A stretch of DNA of 64,000 nucleotides from Nocardia aurantia (GTDB taxonomy: Bacteria > Actinomycetota > Actinomycetes > Mycobacteriales > Mycobacteriaceae), in contig NZ_WEGI01000003.1 of assembly GCF_009604425.1 (NCBI RefSeq), forward strand, positions 124,001 to 188,000, given 5' to 3'. The translations under genes were made by a program, and so were the position numbers. Within the stretch, counting starts at the first letter, position 1, and each line of letters opens with the position of its first letter. This document shows positions 24,464 through 33,206 of the stretch, piece after piece. The notes under the pieces were generated by a model. That model saw nothing but the letters and a program-made list of their open reading frames with translations. It made no database searches and was not told where the DNA came from.

Positions 24464-25471
24464 TTACGGCAGCACCACGACTTTTCCGGCGGCCTCGTCG
24501 CTCTCCAGGTACCGGTGGGCGGTGACGATGTCGTCCAGGGCGAAGACCCGATCGAGATTGGGCCGGTAGCCGCCGGCTTCGATCTCGCGGACGATCCGCG
24601 CGAGGGTGCCGGCGCTGCCCTCGGCGTCCTTGCTGTGGAACGCGGTGAGCGTGGTTCCGGACGGGATCATCGCGATCGGCTCGAAGCCTGGGATCAGCCA
24701 TCCACGCAGCGAGCCGGCCACGCAGACCGCGCCGCCCCGTCGGACCAGGCGCAGCGAATCGGCCACCGTGTCCGCGCCGACGAGATCCAGGACGTGATCG
24801 GGCCCGCCGGGCCAGATCGCGTGCACACGTTCGGCGATCGACCCACCGTCGTCGGGAACGACGTGGTGCACGCCGATCCCGGTCAGTGCGCCGGCCTTGC
24901 CGGGCTGCCGGGTGTTGGCCGCGATCTCGATGCCGTGGGCGGCCGCGATCGTCGCCGCCGCCATCCCCACCGAGGCGGTTCCGCCCCGAATCAGCAAGCG
25001 GCTCTTGCTCTGCGGTGCGATCCGCAACGTGTCCAGGGCGCCCTGCGCGGTGAGGTACGCCTCGGGAAGCGCGGCTAGGACCTCCCACGGCAGCGTGGTG
25101 GTGACCGGCATCAGCAGTTCGTTCGGCAGCAACGCGTATTCGGCGTAGCCACCGTCGAATTCGCGGCCCATCCCGCCCATCACCGCCGCCACGGTCGTCC
25201 CCTCCGGCAGCGCGGGATCGGTCGAAGCGGCCACGGTGCCGACACATTCGATGCCGAGCACGCGCGGGAACCGCACGTTCGGCGAATGTCCCTGCCGCGT
25301 CCGCAGTTCCGAGCGGTTCAGGCCGAATCCCCGCACCCGTACCAGACTCCGGCCGGGACGGACCGCCGGTATCGGCAGGGCACGGACCTCGAGTACGTCC
25401 GGGGCGCCGGGGCGGGTGCAGACCGCCGCGCGCATCGTCGGGGCGGGTCCGGTCCGGGAATCGTCGGTCAT
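24464..25471 (-). CDS. Zinc-type alcohol dehydrogenase / quinone oxidoreductase (MDR) family protein
   Basis: NAD(P)H-dependent medium-chain dehydrogenase/reductase, 335 aa. Present: the GroES-like domain (VRVRGFGLNRSELRTRQGHS, VLGIECVGTVAAS), the Rossmann motif LLIRGGTASVGMAAATIAAA, and VHHVVPDDGG. The structural-zinc cysteines are absent, as in quinone-oxidoreductase members. It is divergent from the AraC gene, which starts 54 bases away and is the likely regulator. Confidence 0.85.
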   Translation of the reverse strand: MTDDSRTGPAPTMRAAVCTRPGAPDVLEVRALPIPAVRPGRSLVRVRGFGLNRSELRTRQGHSPNVRFPRVLGIECVGTVAASTDPALPEGTTVAAVMGGMGREFDGGYAEYALLPNELLMPVTTTLPWEVLAALPEAYLTAQGALDTLRIAPQSKSRLLIRGGTASVGMAAATIAAAHGIEIAANTRQPGKAGALTGIGVHHVVPDDGGSIAERVHAIWPGGPDHVLDLVGADTVADSLRLVRRGGAVCVAGSLRGWLIPGFEPIAMIPSGTTLTAFHSKDAEGSAGTLARIVREIEAGGYRPNLDRVFALDDIVTAHRYLESDEAAGKVVVLP

Positions 25472-25525
25472 GTCCCCACTGTCGTCGAGCGCTCCGATGG
25501 CGTGCCACCGCTAGAATGCCGATTC

Positions 25526-26299
25526 ATGCCTGTAGCCCGCCAATCTCGAAGCTCCCGGCTGTGGCCGTCCGGCGGGGTTCATCACTGGCCTTCGGGTGAT
25601 TCGAGCACGGTGCATTCGCATCCGCGCGGGCATCTGGTGTACGCGGCGCGCGGCGTGCTGTCCGTGCACACCGGGCGCGGTACCTCGATCGTTCCCGCGA
25701 ACCGGATCGCCTGGACACCAGCCGGATTCACCCACCATCACCGCGCGCACGGCGATACCGACATGCGGATCGTCTTCCTGCCCGGGGCGCTGTCGGGCCG
25801 GCTGCCCGACCGGCCCGCGGTGTTCCCGGCCTCGGGGCTCGCCCGCGAGGTCCTGCTCGCGCTCACCGGTTCTCGTGACTTCGAGCGCGCCGCCCGAGCC
25901 CGGCTGCACCGGGTGCTGGTCGACGAACTCCACGAAGCGCCCGAGCAGCCCCTGCACCTGCCGGAACCGCGCGACGATCGGCTGCGCGCCCTCGCTCGCC
26001 GGCTGGACGAGAATCCCTCGGACAACGCGTCTCTGACCGAACTCGGGCGGGCGGTCGGCGCGGGCGCGCGCACCCTGAGCCGACTGCTGCACGACGAACT
26101 CGGGATGACCTTCTACGAGTGGCGGACCCAGTTGCGCATCGCCCACGCGCTGATCCTGCTCGCCGACGGCCACGACACGACCAGGGTCGCGCATGCCTGT
26201 GGCTGGTCCAATCCCAGCGGCTTCATCACGGCCTTCACCGCGGTCGTCGGCACCACCCCCGGCCGCCATCGGGCCGCGCACGAACTCGGATCACGGTGA
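25526..26299 (+). CDS. AraC family transcriptional regulator (cupin plus HTH)
   Basis: Regulator of 257 aa. An N-terminal cupin sensor (STVHSHPRGHLVYAARGVLS, IAWTPAGFTHHHRAHG) is followed by two C-terminal helix-turn-helix motifs (ASLTELGRAVGAGARTLSRL; TTRVAHACGWSNPSGFITAF). ATG at 25526 is used because the frame upstream is antisense to the divergent oxidoreductase gene. The layout suggests it controls the MDR gene, possibly in response to an aldehyde or aromatic compound. Its stop overlaps the convergent tetR stop by nine bases. Confidence 0.85.
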   Translation: MPVARQSRSSRLWPSGGVHHWPSGDSSTVHSHPRGHLVYAARGVLSVHTGRGTSIVPANRIAWTPAGFTHHHRAHGDTDMRIVFLPGALSGRLPDRPAVFPASGLAREVLLALTGSRDFERAARARLHRVLVDELHEAPEQPLHLPEPRDDRLRALARRLDENPSDNASLTELGRAVGAGARTLSRLLHDELGMTFYEWRTQLRIAHALILLADGHDTTRVAHACGWSNPSGFITAFTAVVGTTPGRHRAAHELGSR

Positions 26300-26935
26300 T
26301 ATGCCTTCTCCCGCATGCGATTTCAGGCCATCGCGAAGGAGATCGTAGGCGTGGTCGGTGGCGCGCACCGCGGCCGGGTAGCGATCCGCGGCGGACTCGC
26401 CCTCGGCGAGGTACGCGAGGTTCATGAAGGTGAGCTCGTGCTGTACCGCGATCACCTGGGAGGCGACCAGGCGGGCGGTGAGCGGGTCGAAACCGTTCTC
26501 GCGCAACGCGTCCGACAACAGGTCCACCCCGCGTGCGGTGTAGCGCATCAGTCTCGCGGCCAGACTCTCGGTGTCCCTGACCAATCGGAGGAAGGCGATG
26601 GTCTCCGGATTGTCGTTGAGGCCGGTGGCCGGATCGCGCTGCCGCAACGCGTCCAGTAACGCCGCGCGCAACGCGTCCAGTGGCGGCCGATCGGGGTGGG
26701 CCCGGACGATCCTGGCGGCTTCGTCCTCGTGATCGGCGAACCGTTGCAGGACGAGATCTTCCTTCGTCGGGAAGTACGCGAACAGCGTCCGCCGGGAGAC
26801 CTCCGCCGCCCGGGCGATATCGGTGATGGAGACCTGGTCGAAGCCCGATTCCAGGAACATGCGGATGGCCGTGGCGGCGATCGTCTCGCGCAGGCGCACC
26901 TTCTTGCGTTCCCGCAGGCCCCTCGGATCGGTCAT
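26291..26935 (-). CDS. TetR family transcriptional regulator
   Basis: Regulator of 214 aa. The N-terminal HTH is clear: TIAATAIRMFLESGFDQVSI, then ARAAEVSRRTLFAYFPTKED. The start MTDPRG at 26935 is preferred over an ATG six codons upstream because TetR proteins begin close to the first helix. It is divergent from the FAD monooxygenase with an inverted repeat in the 67-base gap, suggesting it represses both genes. Confidence 0.85.
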   Translation of the reverse strand: MTDPRGLRERKKVRLRETIAATAIRMFLESGFDQVSITDIARAAEVSRRTLFAYFPTKEDLVLQRFADHEDEAARIVRAHPDRPPLDALRAALLDALRQRDPATGLNDNPETIAFLRLVRDTESLAARLMRYTARGVDLLSDALRENGFDPLTARLVASQVIAVQHELTFMNLAYLAEGESAADRYPAAVRATDHAYDLLRDGLKSHAGEGISP

Positions 26936-26953
26936 GCGCCCATGGTAGCGCAT

Positions 26954-26989
26954 AAGTAGATTCAGTATATTATTGCATCGAGTCTACTT
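26954..26989. promoter_or_regulatory. Inverted repeat AAGTAGA...TCTACTT, candidate TetR operator
   Basis: Perfect 7-base arms (26954-26960 and 26983-26989) flank a 22-base AT-rich stretch (TTCAGTATATTATTGCATCG) that probably contains the overlapping divergent -10 elements. It sits between tetR and the FAD monooxygenase, 13 bases before the latter's start codon. Confidence 0.5.
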
Positions 26990-27002
26990 TTAGGAGAGGG
27001 TC

Positions 27003-28430
27003 ATGGAGACCGAGGTGATCGTGGTCGGGGCCGGTCCGACCGGACTGATGCTGGCCGCCGAGTTGACGCTGGCCGGCGTGCCGGCCGTCGTGCTGGAGAA
27101 GGCGCGGGTGCGCAGTCCGCAGTCGCGGGCCGGTGGGTTGCAGCCGCGCACCGCGGAGGTGCTGGATCTGCGTGGATTCCTGGACCCGTTGCTCGACCGG
27201 GCGATTCCCCGCGGCGAATTCGGCGGGCACTTCGCCGGACTTCCCGTCGAACTGGACTGCCGGCCGTGGCGGACCCGGCACCCGTATCCGGTCTCGGTTC
27301 CGCAGGCCCGGCTCGAGGACTTCCTCGAACAACGCCTGATCGCGCAGGGCGTGCCGGTGCTGCGCGGGCGCGAGGTGTCCACGGTCGAGCAGGATGCCGA
27401 CGGGGTCACCGCGGGGGAGGTCCGCGGCAGATATCTCGTCGCGTGCGACGGAGGGCACAGTACGGTTCGCAAACTCCTCGGCGTCCCGTTCCCCGGAACC
27501 GCGGCGAGAATGTCGGCGGTCGTCGCGGACATCACCCTGTCCGCTCGATCCGCGTCCGTGCCGACCGGCTCCGAGCATTTCAGCCGCTACATCACGTCGG
27601 GTGGCGGGTACTTCAGCATCCTGCACCCCATCGAGGGTGACCTGTACCGAATGATCTTCGGCAGGTTCGCCGGTGCGACGCCGGGGCGCGAGGTGCCCGT
27701 CGCCGCCGACGAGATCCGCGACGCGCTGCGGACGGTGTACGGGCCCGGGACCGAACTGGGTGAACTCCGCGCGGCCTCCCGGTTCGGCGACGCCGTGCGG
27801 CAGGTCGAGCGGTATCGCGAGGGCCGGGTGTTCTTCGCGGGGGACGCGGCCCACATCCATCTGCCCATCGGCGGGCAGGGCGTGAACCTCGGCATCCAGG
27901 ACGCCGTCAACCTCGGCTGGAAACTCGCGGCGGAGATCAACGGCTGGGCGCCGGACGGGTTGCTGGACAGCTACCACGCCGAGCGGCATCCGGTCGCCGC
28001 CCGGGTGCTGCACGTCACCCGCGCGCAGAGCGTCCTGATGAACCCGGGCCGGGACACGGACGTCGCGGCCCTCCGCGACATCGTCTCCGACCTGCTGCGG
28101 GTCCCCGGCGCCAATCGGCTCATCTCGGGCCTGATGTCGGGTCTCGACATCGAGTATCCGGGCGTCGGACCGCGGATGATCGACCTGGACCTGACCACCG
28201 GGGAAGGCCCGACCCGGGTCGGCCGGTTGCTGCGTTCCGGCCGCGGACTGCTGCTCTCCTTCGACGGCAAGCCCAGGTCGATCGACGCCTGGGCCGGCCG
28301 GGTGGACCACGTCGTGGCCGAGACCGACGAGGACATCGACGCCGTCCTGATCCGGCCCGACGGCTATATCGCCTGGTCCGCGACCGACTCGCAACCGCTG
28401 GAGGATGCGCTCGTCCGCTGGTTCGGATGA
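27003..28430 (+). CDS. FAD-dependent aromatic monooxygenase (PHBH/Rox-like)
   Basis: Class A flavoprotein hydroxylase of 475 aa. The FAD dinucleotide motif is VIVVGAGPTGLMLAAELTLA, the DG motif YLVACDGGHSTVRKLLG, and the second FAD motif VFFAGDAAHIHLPIGGQGVN followed by LGIQDAVNLGWKLAAEI. A short thioredoxin-like C-terminus follows. Order and motifs are close to the rifampicin monooxygenase Rox and to polyketide hydroxylases. Substrate specificity cannot be read. AGGAGAGGG lies just upstream. Regulated by the divergent TetR by inference, so resistance to or degradation of an aromatic compound is plausible. Confidence 0.85.
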   Translation: METEVIVVGAGPTGLMLAAELTLAGVPAVVLEKARVRSPQSRAGGLQPRTAEVLDLRGFLDPLLDRAIPRGEFGGHFAGLPVELDCRPWRTRHPYPVSVPQARLEDFLEQRLIAQGVPVLRGREVSTVEQDADGVTAGEVRGRYLVACDGGHSTVRKLLGVPFPGTAARMSAVVADITLSARSASVPTGSEHFSRYITSGGGYFSILHPIEGDLYRMIFGRFAGATPGREVPVAADEIRDALRTVYGPGTELGELRAASRFGDAVRQVERYREGRVFFAGDAAHIHLPIGGQGVNLGIQDAVNLGWKLAAEINGWAPDGLLDSYHAERHPVAARVLHVTRAQSVLMNPGRDTDVAALRDIVSDLLRVPGANRLISGLMSGLDIEYPGVGPRMIDLDLTTGEGPTRVGRLLRSGRGLLLSFDGKPRSIDAWAGRVDHVVAETDEDIDAVLIRPDGYIAWSATDSQPLEDALVRWFG

Positions 28431-28508
28431 GGCCGCGTGCGCGGCAAGTTAACGAGGAATGGCATCGGTCGGGTACTTCTACGTCGCCGACCACCGTGAG
28501 AAGTTAGG

Positions 28509-29357
28509 GTGAGTTCTGTGACGCAGCATGTGGATGATCCGGTGGTCCTGTTCGAGCGTGTGGGTGAGGTGGCGGTGTTGCGCCTGCATCGGCCGAATCG
28601 GTTGAACGCGTTCACCGTGCGGATGCGTGAGGAGTTGGAGGCGGCGTTCGATCGCTGCGACGCCGACGACGAGGTGCGGGCGGTGGTGCTGACCGGGTCG
28701 GGGCGGGCTTATTGCGCCGGTGCCGATCTGGGTGCCGGTGGGGACAGTTTCGTGCTGGAGCCGGCTGATGGTGGTGCTCCGCCGGACGAGGGTGGGCTCG
28801 CTTCTTTGCGGATTTTTCGTTCCATGAAGCCGGTGGTGGTGGCGGTGAATGGTCCGGCGGTGGGTGTGGGGGTGACGTCGACGTTGCCGGCGGATGTGCG
28901 GATCGCTTCGGAGACGGCGCGTTTCGGGTTTGTGTTCACGCGGCGTGGGTTGGTGCCGGAGGCGTGTTCGTCGTGGTTTCTGCCGCGGATCGTGGGTATC
29001 GCGACGGCGTTGGAGTGGATGTTGAGTGGCCGGTTGATCGATGCGCGGGAGGCGTTGGCGAAGGGTCTTGTGCGGGAGGTGGTTCCGCCGGAGCGGGTGG
29101 TGGAGCGGGCGATCGAGGTGGCGCGGGATCTGGTGTCGGGGACCGCGCCGGTGTCGGTGGCGCTGACCCGGCGGATGTTGTGGTCGATGCTCGGCGCCGA
29201 GGGTCCGGAGGTGGCGCATGTGGTGGAGTCGCGGGGTATCTACGAGCGTGGTCGTTCGGCTGATATTCGTGAGGGTGTGGAGGCGTTTCTGTCGAAGCGG
29301 GATCCGTCGTTCGTCGATCGGGTCTCCGACGGACTACCGGACCTGTTCGGGCAGTAG
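28509..29357 (+). CDS. Enoyl-CoA hydratase/isomerase family protein
   Basis: Crotonase-fold protein of 282 aa. Seen are LRLHRPNRLNAF, the oxyanion-hole segment SGRAYCAGADLGAGGDS, NGPAVGVGVTSTLPADVRIA, and GLVPEACSSWFLPRIVGIAT carrying the usual second catalytic-region Glu. Start GTG at 28509 or, more typically, GTG at 28518. Odd: third codon positions are dominated by G and T (gtg, ttg, cgt, gct), unlike the C-rich codons of every neighbour, and the opposite strand consequently stays open for 740 bases. This suggests acquisition from a different genome. Confidence 0.85.
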   Translation: MSSVTQHVDDPVVLFERVGEVAVLRLHRPNRLNAFTVRMREELEAAFDRCDADDEVRAVVLTGSGRAYCAGADLGAGGDSFVLEPADGGAPPDEGGLASLRIFRSMKPVVVAVNGPAVGVGVTSTLPADVRIASETARFGFVFTRRGLVPEACSSWFLPRIVGIATALEWMLSGRLIDAREALAKGLVREVVPPERVVERAIEVARDLVSGTAPVSVALTRRMLWSMLGAEGPEVAHVVESRGIYERGRSADIREGVEAFLSKRDPSFVDRVSDGLPDLFGQ

Positions 29358-29370
29358 GACTTTCGCCCGA

Positions 29371-29943
29371 TCAGGGGCGCAGTGCGGCCATCACCAGGTC
29401 GGCGTAGCGGCGCCACTGCGCCGGGTCGCGGATGCCCAGATCGAAAAGGATGCGGGCATATCCGCCGACCAGGACGCGTAGGTCGAGCGCGGTGACATCC
29501 GCGCGCACCTGACCGCGTTCCCGGGCCGCATCGATGATCCGCTGCAACATCCGATTCGGTTCGGAATCGGAGTTGCGCGGGTCGTCGCGGGGCATCACCT
29601 CGAACAGCAGCATCTGCTGGCGAGCGAGCCGTTCGGAGGCGTCGCCGACGAAATCGCGCAGGGCGGTGTACGGATCGTCGTCCTCGGCGATCGCCGCGAG
29701 CCGGGTCCGCAGCCACTCCAGCTCCTGGTCCGCGACCGCGCGGACCAGGTCGGCCTTGGTGGGGTAGCTGCGGTAGACGGTGGCCTTGCCCACCCCGGCC
29801 CGGGCCGCCACCTCCGGCACCGTCGCCTGTAAACCCTTCTCGGAGAAGACTTCCAGAGCCGCGGCGACGATACGTTCGTGATTGCGGCGGGCGTCCGCGC
29901 GGCGATCGGACCAGTCGGCGGGGTTGGGGGTGGCCGGGGACAT
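29371..29943 (-). CDS. TetR family transcriptional regulator
   Basis: Regulator of 190 aa. HTH: IVAAALEVFSEKGLQATVPE, then ARAGVGKATVYRSYPTKADL. The start at 29943 lies within the end of the MFS gene and has GAGGTG upstream; an ATG at 29964 would extend it by seven residues. It is translationally coupled to the MFS exporter and probably represses the operon through the long inverted repeat at 31440-31493. Confidence 0.85.
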   Translation of the reverse strand: MSPATPNPADWSDRRADARRNHERIVAAALEVFSEKGLQATVPEVAARAGVGKATVYRSYPTKADLVRAVADQELEWLRTRLAAIAEDDDPYTALRDFVGDASERLARQQMLLFEVMPRDDPRNSDSEPNRMLQRIIDAARERGQVRADVTALDLRVLVGGYARILFDLGIRDPAQWRRYADLVMAALRP

Positions 29944-29947
29944 CACC

Positions 29948-31411
29948 TCAGCTTGCCCGAACACCGTCCGGGTCGGACACCGGGGCTGCCGCGTCGAGTA
30001 GTTCCGCCCCGGCGTCCGCGCCGCGGCGGTCGCGGGGGATCAGCAGCGCGGCCACCGCCGCGCAGGCACTACCGGCCGCGCCGAGCCAGAACGCCTCCGT
30101 GAGCGCCGAATCGGTGGGCAGCGCACTGGCCGCGGTCACGCTGCCGGCCAGCACGGTCGCCGCGACCTGGGAGCCGATCGACGATCCCACCGACCGCACC
30201 AGCGCGTTGACGCCGGTCGCCTCCCCGGTCGCCTCGGGCGGCACCGCGCCGACGATCAGATTCGGCACGGCCGCCATACCCAGGCCGATGCCGCCGAACA
30301 CGACCGCGCACAGCGCGAGCACCAGCCACCGGTTGTGGTGGGCGCCCGCGAGTACGGCCAGCCCGGCCACCGCGATCAGCAGACCGACCACCAGCGGGAA
30401 GCGTGGACCGAGGCGCATCCCGATCTGACCCGACACTCCACCGGTCACCAGCATCACGAGACAGGCGGGCAGCAACAGCAGGCCGGCGCCGGTGGCGTTC
30501 ATACCGAAGCCGTAGCCGCTGGCCACCGGGGTTTCGGCGATCTGCGGGATGAGCACGAACGCGCCGAACATGCCGAAACCGATCAGCGCGGTGGCGACAT
30601 TGGTGCCGAGCACCACCGGGCGGGCGAGCAGTCGCACGTTCACCAGCGGCTCCGCGATCCGGGTCTCGAACCACGCGAACAGCGCGAGCACCAGCAGACC
30701 GCCGACGATCAGGCCCAGGGTGCGGGCATCGCCCCAGCCCCACTTCGTTGTCCGGGTCAACGCGATCAGCGGGGCCGTGAGCCCGACCGCCAGCAGCAGC
30801 GCGCCGACCAGATCCACCCGGCCCGGGGTGTGCGTGGTGGATTGCGGCAGCCGCAGGGTGCCCAGGGCGGCCAGGCCCGCCATGATCGCGCCGGCCCAGA
30901 AGATCCAGCGCCACGAGGCGTGATCGAGCAGCAGGCCACCCATCAGGAGGCCGCCGCCGGCGCCGATGCCCGCGATCGCGGAGATCAGTCCGAGCGCTCC
31001 CGGACGTCGCTCGGCCGGGAAGGCGTCGCTGATGATGCCGAAGCACAACGGGAACACGGCGCCGCCCGCGCCCTGCACCACCCGCGCGGCCACCAGCACC
31101 CAGATGCTGCCGGACAATGCGGCCACCACGCTGCCGACGGTGAACGCGGCCAGTGCGATCGCCAGCACCCGGCGCTTGCCGAACATGTCGCCGAGCCGGC
31201 CGCCGACCGGGGTGAGGATCGCCGCGGACACCAGATATCCGGTGAGCACCCAGGAGACGTTCTCCGAGGAGGTGTGCAGGGCCTTCGTCAGCTGGCTCAG
31301 GCCGGGTACCACCGCCGTCTGCGCCAATGAGTAGGCGACGGCCGCCACTGCCAGCACCAGCAGCCCGCCACCTCCGGTCTGCTCCTCGTGCGCCACATCC
31401 CGATCGTCCAT
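29948..31411 (-). CDS. MFS transporter, drug:H+ antiporter (DHA2) type
   Basis: Membrane exporter of 487 aa with 14 predicted helices. Motif A is GGRLGDMFGKRRVL, motif B RVVQGAGGAVFPLCFGIISD, and motif C GIGAGGGLLMGGLLLDH. The C-terminal 40 residues are a hydrophilic tail. It is encoded ahead of its TetR regulator in one transcript. An operator with 20-base arms lies just upstream of the start. Typical substrates are hydrophobic drugs or biocides; the actual one is unknown. Confidence 0.85.
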   Translation of the reverse strand: MDDRDVAHEEQTGGGGLLVLAVAAVAYSLAQTAVVPGLSQLTKALHTSSENVSWVLTGYLVSAAILTPVGGRLGDMFGKRRVLAIALAAFTVGSVVAALSGSIWVLVAARVVQGAGGAVFPLCFGIISDAFPAERRPGALGLISAIAGIGAGGGLLMGGLLLDHASWRWIFWAGAIMAGLAALGTLRLPQSTTHTPGRVDLVGALLLAVGLTAPLIALTRTTKWGWGDARTLGLIVGGLLVLALFAWFETRIAEPLVNVRLLARPVVLGTNVATALIGFGMFGAFVLIPQIAETPVASGYGFGMNATGAGLLLLPACLVMLVTGGVSGQIGMRLGPRFPLVVGLLIAVAGLAVLAGAHHNRWLVLALCAVVFGGIGLGMAAVPNLIVGAVPPEATGEATGVNALVRSVGSSIGSQVAATVLAGSVTAASALPTDSALTEAFWLGAAGSACAAVAALLIPRDRRGADAGAELLDAAAPVSDPDGVRAS

Positions 31412-31439
31412 CGGCTCGCCTGCCTTTCGTGCAGCTAAA

Positions 31440-31493
31440 TGGACCCCAGGGTCCGGTTAGGTCATCATAGGCATAACCGGACCCTGGGGTCCA
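31440..31493. promoter_or_regulatory. Long inverted repeat, probable TetR operator of the MFS-tetR operon
   Basis: Perfect 20-base arms TGGACCCCAGGGTCCGGTTA (31440-31459) and its reverse complement (31474-31493) around a 14-base spacer. Each arm itself contains the near-palindrome GGACCCCAGGGTCC, so the region could bind two TetR dimers. It begins 28 bases upstream of the exporter start codon. Confidence 0.7.
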
Positions 31494-31613
31494 CATTTAT
31501 CCGCCGCCGAATCATCCTGTGGTGCGGCGGGTTTGCGAGTGTGGTGCCGTTCGGCTCGGGAATCGCTGTTCTACAGCCAGCTGAGTATTCGCAATCTCGC
31601 GAGGTGAGAGTTC

Positions 31614-32138
31614 ATGGCCGGATCGTTCGAATCGCAGGCATGCCAGGAGAGCGGGGAGCTGTCGGGGCGCGACGGTGCGCCGCCTCCGGACCCGGATCTC
31701 GCTGCCGCACAGCGCGAACCATGGATCGCCGCTGCCGCCCGCGCGGTGCGGCGAGGAATTCTCCGTCGTAACGGGTTGTGGCCCAGCCGGTCTGCCGGAA
31801 TGCGCGGTGCGGGGTTCGCGCGACCGGCGGAGCCGGGGGTGCGGCGGCGCGTGCGGTCGCGTGGGCAGTGGCTCGCCGTGACTTCGGTGGCCTGCGCGCT
31901 GGGTCTGGTGGTCGCCACGGGTCCGGCGCGGGTGACCGCGGATCCGGCCGGGGGTCCGGCCGTTCCCGTGGTGACCGGACCCATTACCGGTGGTACCCAA
32001 GGGCATCCGCAGATGGACGTGCCGTTCCGGGTGGCCGACGAAGGATACGAGGAGGCAGAGTATTTCGTCTCCGGGACCGCGAGATCCTTTTGTGGCGGAC
32101 GTGCGATTGGCGGCGTACACGACCCAGCCGCTACCTGA
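31614..32138 (+). pseudogene. Decayed gene: N-terminal fragment of an alpha/beta-hydrolase-domain protein
   Basis: The frame (174 codons) has an Arg-rich N-terminus, one hydrophobic helix (QWLAVTSVACALGLVVATGP), then VVTGPITGGTQGHPQMDVPF and ADEGYEEAEYFVSGTARSF. The latter two are the conserved start of large (about 450-aa or more) Abhydrolase_10-type proteins. After ARSF the frame ends quickly. Shifting at the TTTT run (32088-32091) restores VADVRLAAYTTQPLPDRP, which resembles the family continuation (APYTTRLLVRRP) before a TGA. The rest of the hydrolase is absent. I read this as a frameshifted remnant; it may still make a short exported protein. Confidence 0.5.
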
Positions 32139-32387
32139 CCGTCCGTGACGCGATCGATTTCCTCGGGCGCGCTTGCGATTCCGCGATCCCGGACTTCGGG
32201 ACCACCCCCGCGGACCAGCAGCCCGCCGACTGTCGCCGGCGGGAGTCGCTGCCGCACTGACCTTCCGGCCGATTGCTCGCCGCCTTTCCGCACTGGTGCG
32301 GAACTGGTTCGCGGACACAATTATCCGGGCTCACGATCGGTCCCGGCCCGCCGCTCCGGGCCTCGCGACCCGGCCGCCGGACAACGA

Positions 32388-33206
32388 TCAGCGCTTGTTG
32401 AGCTGGCCCGCGTCGACGGGGATGACCGAGCCGGTCACGTAGCGGGCGTCGTCGGAGACCAGCCACACGATGGCGTTGGAGATGTCGACGGGTTCGACCA
32501 GATCGACGGGCATGGCGTTGGACAACGCGCTGGCCAGTGCGGGGGAGCGCTCCATGATCGCGCTCAGGTTGCCGTCGCCCGCCATCGGCGTGCGGACCGC
32601 GGTCGGCGCCACGCTGTTCACCCGGATATTGTGCGGGGCAAGGTAGTTGGCCCACGATCGCATCAGGCCGATGACGCCGTGCTTGGCGGCGGTGTAACCC
32701 AGGAAACCGGCGGTCGGGATGCCGACGCCCGCCATACCGCCGGTGGAGCTGGTGAGCACGATCGCCCCGCCCTGTTTACGCTCGAGCATCGAGGGGATCG
32801 CGACTCGGCCGGTGTTCCAGACTCCGGTCAGGTTGACCGCGACGACCTCGTCCCACTCCTGTTCCTCCGCCACCGTCGCACCGCCGGCGCCGATACCGGC
32901 GTTGGCCAGCACGATGTCGACGGGGCCGAGTTCGGCGGTGCCGTCCGCGAACGCCTTCCGCAGCTCGGTCACGTCACGAACGTCGGCCTGCCGGGCCACG
33001 ATTCGCCGTCCCAGGGCTTCCACCGCCGCGACGGTCTCGTCGAGTTCGGTCTCCGTGCCCATCGGGTAGGACACCGATTCCAGCTGGGCGCAGATGTCCA
33101 CCGCGATGATGTCGGCGCCCTCCTCGGCCAGCCGGATCGCGTGACTGCGGCCCTGACCGCGCGCGGCTCCGGTGATGAAGGCGACCTTGCCGTCGAGTTT
33201 TCCCAT
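32388..33206 (-). CDS. SDR family oxidoreductase, probable mycofactocin-coupled type
   Basis: Classical short-chain dehydrogenase of 272 aa. Cofactor motif TGAARGQGRSHA (TGxxxGxG), an insertion DICAQLESVSYPMG after beta-strand 2, LANAGIGAGG, catalytic Ser in LTSSTGGMAG, YTAAKHG (Tyr and Lys), and C-terminal YVTGSVIPVDAGQLNKR. The long insertion near residue 40-65 and the VDICAQ motif are typical of the mycofactocin-dependent subfamily, whose NAD is bound permanently. Start at MGKLDGK (33206) with GGAG upstream. No mycofactocin genes are in this window. Confidence 0.85.
   Translation of the reverse strand: MGKLDGKVAFITGAARGQGRSHAIRLAEEGADIIAVDICAQLESVSYPMGTETELDETVAAVEALGRRIVARQADVRDVTELRKAFADGTAELGPVDIVLANAGIGAGGATVAEEQEWDEVVAVNLTGVWNTGRVAIPSMLERKQGGAIVLTSSTGGMAGVGIPTAGFLGYTAAKHGVIGLMRSWANYLAPHNIRVNSVAPTAVRTPMAGDGNLSAIMERSPALASALSNAMPVDLVEPVDISNAIVWLVSDDARYVTGSVIPVDAGQLNKR

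Noticed and set aside
28479..29219. Leftward 246-codon frame opposite the enoyl-CoA hydratase
   Set aside because: It arises from the unusual G/T-ending codons of the hydratase; the translation is extremely His/Arg/Pro-rich and the crotonase motifs are on the other strand.
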